A stretch of 64,000 bases of DNA from positions 7,593,124-7,657,123 of the forward strand of contig OX465584.1 of the NCBI GenBank assembly GCA_950022655.1, written 5' to 3'. Positions 56,780 through 64,000 of the stretch are shown one piece after another. Source of the DNA: Alentia gelatinosa (taxonomy: Eukaryota; Annelida; Polychaeta; Phyllodocida; Polynoidae). Under the pieces are notes generated by a model, which worked only from the letters and a program-made list of their open reading frames with translations, had not been told where the DNA came from and searched no databases. Both the position numbers and the translations under genes were made by a program. Each line of letters opens with the position of its first letter. Position 1 is the stretch's first letter.

Positions 56780-56866
56780 TGAAAACCCCGTGTACGCAGA
56801 CACCCTACATAAGCGGACATTTTGGCCTGGAACGGAGGGTGACCGCTTACGCAGGGTTTTACTGTA
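56780..56866. mobile_element. Family P element, copy 4 (short)
   Basis: AAAACCCCGTGTACGCAGAC at the left and GCTTACGCAGGGTTTTACTG then TA at the right. The central part is deleted. Confidence 0.65.
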
Positions 56867-57160
56867 TGTCTAAAGCCCATTTTATGACACTTTTAAGCCA
56901 TCTTTGATCCTGAAAAAAAGCGCCCTCATCATATTTTTCATGGCTTGGTGATGAGAAACAAGTTGGTTTTTTTGAGTGGCCTAAAGTCGATTTTTAACCT
57001 CAGATTTAGAGAGCACTGACTATGACTTGGTTACTAAAGTTACAGTATAACGGTCCGCTCTCTCCAGAACGCGAATTTGGTGCATGTGGATGTGAAATGT
57101 ACCTTAATTGATTAAATCCAGGGTTCTAAACTGGTCGAGTCTTCATGAAAATTCGATATC

Positions 57161-57480
57161 ATAGAGGAAACCTATAAACGTTTAGGGTCAGAGTTCGTAT
57201 CCCATCAAGTTTGAATCGCATAATAATTCAGAAGGCGAAGCCACATGAATTACTACGCGAATCAAACGAGTCGGGATCGAGCTCTGACCTTAAACCTGAA
57301 TAGGTTTCTGAATTTATCTCACCATTTACATGGACTAATGGGCTAAACTTTGAGTAATAATTTCCCATTGAGTTGAACGCTACGTGATATTCACTCAGCT
57401 GTCACCTCGTTCATATCACTTCGCATCAAACTCGTGGAGAATGATGACATTGACCAAAACTTGCTGGTTTCTTCTTTAAT
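57161..57480. mobile_element. Family A copy joined to family A2 fragment
   Basis: The A part runs ATAGAGGAAACCTATAAACG to about 57370, with tip CAGAAGGCGAAGCCACATGA. It breaks off and joins an A2 part (CGCTACGTGATATTCACTCA, CTCGTGGAGAATGATGACAT). Confidence 0.65.
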
Positions 57481-57812
57481 CCTTTAAGGACGGCCACCTC
57501 TAGCAGAGCTGTTACCATCAGGATGGGTGCTAGTGATAGTGAATATCTCTAAAGGACGAACACATTTTGGATATAGTCCTAATTTGATGTTCCATCACGT
57601 GATATTATTGGTAATTGATAATATTTCACTTACTTTAGCTTACTAATATCAATTTTTATATTATACCTACATTTTCTGAAAATTTCATGTATATTGATTA
57701 ATTATTTCCTTGTCAATAACAATTTTATAGGTTTAAGAGAGATGATGCCTTGAGGCATCATTCGGCCTGGGTCGGTTGATGCCTCAAGGCATCATTCGTC
57801 CTTAAAGGGTTA
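57481..57812. mobile_element. Family H element, copy 2
   Basis: CCTTTAAGGACGGCCACC at the left, ATTCGTCCTTAAAGGGTTAA at the right, and two GATGCCT-NN-AGGCATC palindromes before the right end. Confidence 0.75.
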
Positions 57813-58285
57813 ATATGAAATTTCTTGACGTTTCTTGTTAGTGGAGGTGTAGTAAACCAACTCCATACCCCCTTCATTTTGTTATTATTATTATTTTTTT
57901 TAATTTGATCAATATAAATAACGATATACAATTCGCCACATCAAGTAGCGTTCTTACATTGAATACCTAATACATTACAGACATCACATAATACACACAT
58001 ACATTGACAGTCATTCCATTTCCCAAAAAGAAAGAACACATCTCTTATTAAGATCCCTCCCATAATAACAGACACACCGTTATTGTATTTGCAGTTCGTA
58101 ACAAACGATGTTCATATGCAACCCTCACATAGCTAACCGATCTACCGATCGAGTTATAGTCTATAGATACATTATCCTACGTCCTATTTAAGTCACCTCT
58201 CCATTTTTTACACACACCTACATAACTGTCCAACACAAATCTGTTGGACAGTTGTGCTCTATCTGGGCACACATTGAGTAGATTT
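57813..58285. other. No gene seen
   Basis: AT-rich unique DNA with a T-run at 57893-57902. Confidence 0.5.
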
Positions 58286-58582
58286 TATAGAGGAAACCCA
58301 TGAAAGTTTAGGGTCTGAGCTTGTATCCCATCGAGTTTGAATCACGTAGTAATTCACAAGGCGAAGCCGCGTGAATTGCTATGTGATTCAAATGAGATGG
58401 GATCGAGCTCTGACCCTAAACTTTCATGGGTTTCTGAATTTATCTCACCCTTGATATTGACTAATGGGCTAACATTTGTGACATTATCCCCCATTGGATA
58501 TTTTTCCTAAATATCTAATGGGCGTTAGATACGAGTTTCCAATGTTAAGTCTATGGAGAAAAAATATCTGGGGTGAGATAAA
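58286..58582 (+). mobile_element. Family A element, near-identical twin of 4110-4406
   Basis: It differs from the first copy at only a handful of bases, including an intact tip CACAAGGCGAAGCCGCGTGA where the first copy has a changed tip. Ends ATCTGGGGTGAGATAA. Confidence 0.82.
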
Positions 58583-58920
58583 CCTGAGTATCTTTGTTAG
58601 CGGGTGGATGTGGCGGACGGACTGAGGGGGGAGGGTACCGGGGAGGGAGGCGGCGGGAGTTTAACTGGGGGCAGAATGGTCGTCTGTTTCAGAGACAGAG
58701 TGAGGGGCGCGTGAGAACTGACAGCAGGGTAATTAGCCCCGGGTGATGCATTCTTACATCCGGCTGGCACCGTGCGGGGGCGGAGCGGGCGCGGGGGACG
58801 GTGTACGGGGGAGGTGGTCCGGGGGAGGAGCGGGGGAGAGGGGGCGGGGGAGAGCAGTTGGGGGTGTCGGGGAGAGGGATATTGGGTACAAGGTGCAGGG
58901 GCGTGGGTCGGGGGACGTAA
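58583..58920. other. GC-rich lead-in to the minisatellite, no gene
   Basis: G-rich with GGGGGAG/GGGCGG words that grade into the repeat. Open frames here extend those of the array. Confidence 0.5.
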
Positions 58921-59660
58921 GGTGGTGCGGTGTGGGGTATATGGGGTGTCGGGTAGAGGGGTGTGGGGTAGAGGGGTGTGGGGTAGAGGGGTGTGGGGTG
59001 GAGGGGTGTCGGGTAGAGGGGTGTGGGGTAGAGGGGTGTGGGGTGGAGGGGTGTGGGGTAGAGGGGTGTGGGGTAGAGGGGTGTGGGGTAGAGGGGTGTG
59101 GGGTGGAGGGGTGTCGGGTAGAGGGGTGTGGGGTAGAGGGGTGTGGGGTGGAGGGGTGTGGGGTAGAGGGGTGTGGGGTAGAGGGGTGTGGGGTAGAGGG
59201 GTGTGGGGTAGAGGGGTGTGGGGTAGAGGGGTGTGGGGTGCAGGGTAGCAGTGTGTGGGGTAGAGGGGTGTGGGGTAGAGGGGTGTCGGGTAGAGGGGTG
59301 TCGGGTGGAGGGGTGTGGACTGCAGGGTAGCAGTGTGTGGGGTAGAGGGGTGTGGGGTAGAGGGGTGTGGGGTAGAGGGGTGTTGGGTAGAGGGTTGTGG
59401 GGTAGAGGGGTGTGGGGTAGAGGGGTGTGTGGTGGAGGGGTGTGGGGTAGAGGTGTGTGGGGTAGAGGGGTGTCGGATAGAGGGGTGTCGGGTAGAAGGG
59501 TGTGAGGTGGTTGGGTGTTGGGTAGAGGGGTGTGGGGTAGAGGGGTGTGGGGCAGAGGGGTGTGGGGTAGAGGGGTGTGTGGTAGAGGGGTGTGGGGTAG
59601 AGGGGTGTGGGGTAGAGGGTTGTGGGGTAGAGGGTGTGGGGTGGAGGTGTATGGGGTAGA
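58921..59660. repeat. G-rich 15-bp minisatellite, second array
   Basis: Same unit as 49815-52555 with more TGTCGGGTAG and GTGGGGTGG variants and two GCAGGGTAGCAGTGTGTGG junction units. It ends in a unique sequence (GAGTGGTAGTGGCTGATTC, then TACCATGCTCAACCAGTG) that also occurs inside the first array. Confidence 0.95.
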
Positions 59661-60200
59661 GGGGGCGGAGTGGTAGTGGCTGATTCAAATGTTATACCAT
59701 GCTCAACCAGTGAACTGACAATGGTCAGAACTAGTATTTTGTTACCAAATGGTGTCTACCACCCTAGTAATGTCACTCCAGGATAATGAACAAATGAGAA
59801 AAAAAATACTGGCCCGAGGGGTGTAGGGTAGAGGGGTAGAGAATGGAAGGGTGTGTGCCGAGGTGTGATGGGTAGAGGGGTTCAGAGTGGAGGGATGTTT
59901 GATCGCGTTGGGAGACGCGTGGGTGGTAAAAGGGGGAGTGGAGGCGGACTTGGGGGCTGGTGGCAAAGAGAAAGGCTGTTAAGTGTGATTAGTGGTCTGA
60001 AGTGAAGAATTAGTGAGGTTGACTGTCAGCGACAGCTTTGTGGCTTCACACCACTAATGTCATATCCAAAAAACATGGCTACACACCTGTCAATAGTAGC
60101 GTCAATGCGTCACACTTGTACCAGCTTAGCTTTGCCTAATTTCATTAACTGCAGTTAGCGTAATGTATCCTTTTTCACTGAATTCACAGGCGTTAACATG
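59661..60200. other. No gene; decayed G-rich units
   Basis: A few worn repeat units occur at 59815-59950 (GTGTAGGGTAGAGGGGTAG). The rest is unique. Confidence 0.5.
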
Positions 60201-60345
60201 ACTTATTACCTACCATATATAAAAAGGCACGTTTTTGGCAGGATCCGCTTGGAGGTGCTTCCCCACATAGAGACAGATAGAACCAGACCTGTGTAAGGAG
60301 ACTGACTATCACGAGAGTGAGAATCTCGTGTGTAGAAACACTCGA
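60201..60345 (+). mobile_element. Family T repeat, copy 3
   Basis: ACTTATTACCTACCATATAT runs into AAAAAGGCACG, a TATA-box-like sequence, followed by GGATCCGCTTGGAGGTGCTT, CACATAGAGACAGATAGAAC and an ATCACGAGAGTGAGAATCTC palindrome. Confidence 0.55.
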
Positions 60346-60473
60346 GCCTGCTGCATCTTTTTATTTGGTTTATACTCAGATTTACTTTATCTCTTATGAT
60401 TTATTTCTAGCCATTTCGAAAACAAAATTTGATATTGTAGTTCCAGAATCTCCTTAACCTGAGATCTCGGTAA

Positions 60474-61397
60474 GATCAGACACCTGCCAAATTAATCTAC
60501 ACCTCGTCTATAAGACCAATATTAGAATACTGTTCATTCTTGTTTAGAATAGCTAACAAATCGGAGATGGAAAAACTACAACGAATCGAAAATAGGGCAC
60601 TTCGCATAGTTCTGAAAACAGTGGACTCGAGAACCCCAATTATGAACCAACTAAATAGATGCAACATGGTTAGTCTAACAAAGAGACGAGAGAAACACTT
60701 ACTATCCCGTATGTACAAAATGTCGCAGGATTACGAACAAATAGATCACAGAATGTGTGGCAATAGAGGTGATACTAAGGTACGGTTTGTAGAGAACAGA
60801 TCTAAGAATTAGAAGGAAACCCACAAGATGAAAATAGCTTGGTCTGTACTCCACCGAGTTTGACTGCAGAGTAATTCACGAAGCGAAGCTGAGTGAATTA
60901 CTCTGTGGTCAAACGAGGTGGAGTGCAGACCAAGTTATTTTCATCGAGTGGGTTTCTGATTTTATCTCACCCCGTATAACATTATTTATTGATGAAATGA
61001 ATCACCAAATTAGCCATTGAGTATTGGGTACACCAACCTCACGGCCGTGGAGTACGAGTTCCTAATGTTAAGCCTATGGAGAAAAATACCGGGGTGAGAT
61101 AATGAGTCATACAAGAGATCACCAAAATATAGGGGTATCGCATTGTGGAATCAGCTAACGCAGGAACAACAGAAAGCAGACAGCAAAAAGACCTTTAAGG
61201 ATAATTTGTATTAGATGTAAAATTGTATGTAATCAAGGTGTATCGATTGCTAGTTATACCACATATCACTTCATATCATTTTATTCATCTTATACCTTGC
61301 ATATGTGTTGTTACCTGGGGTACTCTTACTAGTGCTCCACATGGAAGAACTGTTGATGTAACAGAATGTGGAATAAAACATTTTTTAAAAAAAAGAA
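60474..61397 (+). pseudogene. LINE retrotransposon 3' end, 5'-truncated and interrupted
   Basis: The frame from 60474 reads PAKLIYTSSIRPILEYCSFL, then KLQRIENRALRIVLKT, and LTKRREKHLLSRMYK: the region just after the reverse-transcriptase core in non-LTR elements, where RPILEY and LQRxQNRALR are typical. It stops at a family A insertion. After that the same protein resumes (YRGIALWNQLTQEQQ, KTFKDNLY) to TAG at 61212, matching the usual LWN...F close. The trailer has AATAAA at 61372 and an A-rich end near 61397. The catalytic core is absent, so it is dead. The exact clade is uncertain. Confidence 0.8.
60811..61102 (+). mobile_element. Family A element inside the LINE frame
   Basis: It runs AGAAGGAAACCCACAAGATG to ACCGGGGTGAGATAAT, with palindrome tip CGAAGCGAAGCTGAGTGAAT. 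Removing it would bring the two parts of the LINE frame close together. The target duplication is unclear. Confidence 0.78.
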
Positions 61398-61440
61398 GTC
61401 TATCATAGATTGAGCCATCACTGCCTATTTGAATATTCAG

Positions 61441-61530
61441 GATCTGCCATGCTGCCCCTAAAGTTAGATGTGGAGACTGATGCCTGTAATGCAGCCAATA
61501 CCCACCAGATGAAGAACTACAACAAGCAAG
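61441..61530 (+). CDS. Candidate exon of an unidentified gene
   Basis: A 90-bp open segment lies between CTATTTGAATATTCAG and CAAG/GTATGT, both good splice sites. The open frame from the ATG at 61449 gives MLPLKLDVETDACNAANTH, then QMKNYNKQ, and breaks after the first base of the next codon. There is no in-frame stop before the ATG within the segment, so it may be an internal exon or a first coding exon. The non-repetitive, mixed composition and even codon use look like real coding sequence. I do not recognise the protein. A LINE tail ends 43 bp upstream; the rest of the gene would lie to the right. Confidence 0.45.
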
Positions 61531-61556
61531 GTATGTGTTGCATATGTTGAATATTT

Positions 61557-61912
61557 AGTAGAAACCGAACGAGAGTTAGACTTGTCAGTGTTTATGCCAC
61601 GATGGGATGGTCGTGTATTACTAGTATTAGCTGAGTGTAGTGAGGAACAAACCTGACCAGAGTGGCATAGACACTGACAAGTCTATCTCGAGTTTGGTTT
61701 CGTATTTACCCTACCCCTCTTCAAGCCTTTATGATATTGGGAAAGTACAACTCGATTCCGGAACTATTGACCGAGGTGAATAATTCCGGATTGCTGATCG
61801 GTCAGTTCTTTTATTTCTCAAGGTACATAAATTTTACTTTATGTCATGGCACGCCACATACAATTTGCCTATGATAGATCAATAACCGTTTTTTATTGGG
61901 GGTAGAATAATA
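61557..61912. mobile_element. Family B element, copy 7 (two modules)
   Basis: Module 1: GAAACCGAACGAGAGTTAGA with partner TCTATCTCGAGTTTGGTTTC. Module 2: TTTACCCTACCCCTCTTC to TTTTTATTGGGGGTAGAATA. Confidence 0.72.
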
Positions 61913-61966
61913 TTTGGTATGCGTGTTGCCATCAGATAATCACAAAAAATTTACCCAAATATGATG

Positions 61967-62132
61967 TACAATAGAACCCCGTGTAAGCGGACAACTTCCG
62001 TTCCTGGCCAAAGTGTCTGCTTACACAGGGTTGAAATAAACATCTAAGAGAGGAAACCGTTCCGAGCAAAGGTGTCCGATAACGCGGGGTGCCCGCTTAT
62101 GCGGGGTGTCCGTTAGGCGGGGTTCTACTGTA
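61967..62132. mobile_element. Family P element, copy 5 (full length)
   Basis: TA-bounded; CAATAGAACCCCGTGTAAGC at the left, GTTAGGCGGGGTTCTACTG at the right, with internal AAATAAACATCTAAGAGAGG. Confidence 0.82.
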
Positions 62133-62149
62133 TGTTGATGTTGCTATCT

Positions 62150-62356
62150 GTGAAAGTTTAGGGTCAGAGTTCGTATCGCATCGAGTTTGGATCACGTAGT
62201 AATTCACAAGGCTTCTGAGATTATCTCAACTTTCTCATCGTCTAATAGCCTAACCTTTGTGACATAATCCCCCATTGAGTACTTTTTCCCAAATACTCAA
62301 TGGGCGTTGGATACGAGTTCCCTATGTTAAATGTATTGGGGAAAACAGGGGTGAGG
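62150..62356 (+). mobile_element. Family A element with deleted palindrome arm
   Basis: GTGAAAGTTTAGGGTCAGAG to GTAATTCACAAGGC, then a jump to TTCTGAGATTATCTCAACTT and the normal right part, ending ACAGGGGTGAGG against family N. Confidence 0.68.
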
Positions 62357-62662
62357 GTGCACCCCTCTCATAAGATCTCACACTCTCTAAGTCGTAATCT
62401 GTACAAGGTTCTCACTGCGCTCTATGGAAGAAGAATTCTTAACAAACTAGGCTTGGAGCCTTGAGAATCCACTGGCACACATTATTCCCGCTAGGTGGCA
62501 TCATGGAGATTATAGGAATCTTTGGGTGCATTGATGTCTTTAGCACGGGCCAGTGGATTCTCAAGGCTCTAAGCCTAGTTCGTTAAGAATTCTTCTCCAT
62601 TGAGCGTAGTGAGAGTACAGAATACCACTTAGAGAGTGTGAGACCTTATGAGAGGGGTGCAC
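62357..62662. mobile_element. Family N element, copy 4
   Basis: GTGCACCCCTCTCATAAGAT and CCTTATGAGAGGGGTGCAC ends; the inner arms include CCGCTAGGTGGCATCATGG (CTCF-like) at about 62488. Confidence 0.85.
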
Positions 62663-62945
62663 ACAAAGCTCACTCATCCTGGCTTGCCATGGCTGCACCA
62701 CATTGACTTCTTCTGTGTGTGCCGTGACACCCACATCAGATAGATACTAATTGATGGCGGGCAGCCTCCTAATCTACCTGCGCCACCTGTTAGTTATTGT
62801 GTCTGAGAACCAGGACGTTTATCAGAGCAGCTCCGCCTGAGTATGATCAATGCTCATCGTCCGCTCATAGTGTCATCAACATGTCACAAAGCCTGCAGGA
62901 GATACTGCACTGTGTTTCCGGGTACGGATGTTTGTATTGCAATCA
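62663..62945. other. No gene seen
   Basis: Unique DNA; short frames only. Confidence 0.45.
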
Positions 62946-64000
62946 TTCACCGAATACAAATGTCCATAGAAAACACATAGGGAGTGTGTATCACCATACC
63001 AACAGCATATAGAGATATATCCGCCTAATACAAAGTGTCCACAGAAAACATACAGGGAATTACACATCCTATGATCATGATATAGGATACACCCAAATAC
63101 TCGTTTAATTGTGCACCACAATACTAATGTGGAAATGTACATACAAAATATATCATTTCTACTATTATCATGTGCTATCATATGCCTCATCCACTAACTA
63201 ACACGACCAAGTAGGGGCAATAGGCCCCCAGGAATAGTACCTAATTTTCATATCGTTAATTATTCCAACTGATATGCTATACTAGCTCACTAATGGTGAA
63301 TACAGTCTGTATTGGCTACTGGATTCTTGTATGACAGGCCTTGAGCCTAAATTTTCCAGTTTAGATAAACGAATAAAAAAAAAGTATGTATCACCATACC
63401 GCAAGCATACAGATATATCCACCTAATACAAAATGTCCATAGAAAACACATAGGGATTGTGTATCACCATACCCTGGGCATACAGGTATAGCCCCTTAAT
63501 ACAAAATGTCCATAGAAAACACATAGGGATTGCGTATCACCATACCCTGAGCATACAGGTATAGCCACCTAATACAAAGTGTCCATAGATAACACAAAGT
63601 TAGAGTATATCACCATACCCAGAGCATACACATAATAATCACCTAATACAAAGTGTTACCAGAAAACGCTTAGGGATTGTGTATCACCATACCCAGAGCA
63701 TACAGATATATCCATCTTATACAAAGTGTCCATAATAGACACAGAGGGAGTGTGTATCACCATATCCAGAGCATACAGATATATCCACCTAATACAAAGT
63801 GTCCACAGAAAACACATAGGGAGTGTGTATCACCATACCCAGAGCATACAGATATATCCACCTAATACAAAGTGTCCACAGAAAACACATAGGGAGTGTG
63901 TATCTCCATACCCAGAGTATACAGATATATCCACCTAATACAGAGAGTCCACAGAAAACACATAGGGATTGTGTATCACCATACCCGGGGCATACAGATA
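62946..64000. repeat. 73-bp tandem array, running off the right edge
   Basis: Units contain CACCTAATACAAAGTGTCC, ACAGAAAACACATAGGGAGT and GTGTATCACCATACCCAGAG. Two units stand at 62946-63075; the array resumes at 63385 and becomes regular (63785 to 63858 is 73 bp). The 63076-63384 gap is unique AT-rich DNA. Confidence 0.88.

Noticed and set aside
62946..64000. Regular repeats with unique-looking gaps, as in a CRISPR array
   Set aside because: The 73-bp units are homologous throughout, without distinct spacers, and the context is eukaryotic; it is a tandem satellite.

Overview
The window reads as nuclear DNA of an animal. It contains spliced exons with GT-AG borders, introns of 10-11 kb, GC-rich exons in an AT-rich background, and a very dense load of short inverted-repeat elements, minisatellites and microsatellites. 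A vesicular glutamate transporter places it in the Metazoa. The compact terminal exon with a diverged tail and the repeat load fit a (probably marine) invertebrate, but nothing seen fixes the phylum.

Genes. (1) The last three coding exons of a plus-strand SLC17 transporter of the vesicular glutamate transporter (VGLUT) type lie at 5238-5348, 15189-15316 and 26477-27043. Their phases join without error; upstream exons lie left of the window. The terminal exon encodes the last membrane segment and an unusually long proline-rich cytoplasmic tail. (2) A small two-exon plus-strand gene (40984-41132 joined to 43142-43274) encodes an unrecognised, charged, coiled-coil-like protein of 93 residues. 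Its intron opens with a 78-bp minisatellite that repeats the exon end plus its 5' splice site 13 times. (3) A 90-bp segment at 61441-61530 has strong splice borders and an open frame, and may be an exon of a third gene continuing to the right. (4) A 5'-truncated LINE 3' end (60474-61397) carries a short element inserted in its frame.

Layout. 1-5.2 kb: minisatellites and short elements. 5.2-27 kb: VGLUT exons with two repeat-filled introns; intron 2 also has a non-repetitive island with CRE-type octamers and a CTCF-like motif. 27-33 kb: AT-rich, sparse. 33-40 kb: inverted-repeat elements, two of them with clear 9-bp target duplications. 40-43.3 kb: the coiled-coil gene. 43-49 kb: further elements. 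49.8-52.6 kb: a 2.7-kb G-rich 15-bp minisatellite, with a relative at 58.9-59.7 kb. 53-58.6 kb: foldback elements. 60-64 kb: LINE remnant, candidate exon, and a 73-bp tandem array running off the right edge.

Mobile families. At least a dozen non-autonomous families recur. Letters are local labels: A (ends TTATCTCACCCC), A2, A3, B (ends TTTATCCTACCCC), D, E, G, H, I, K, L, M, N, P (pogo/Tigger-like), Q and R (9-bp target duplications, Mutator-like), S, T, U, V. Several unrelated-looking families share one hairpin-tip motif around GGCGAAGCC. No rRNA, convincing tRNA, CRISPR array or bacterial gene was found. All homology calls are from reading alone; no database search was made.
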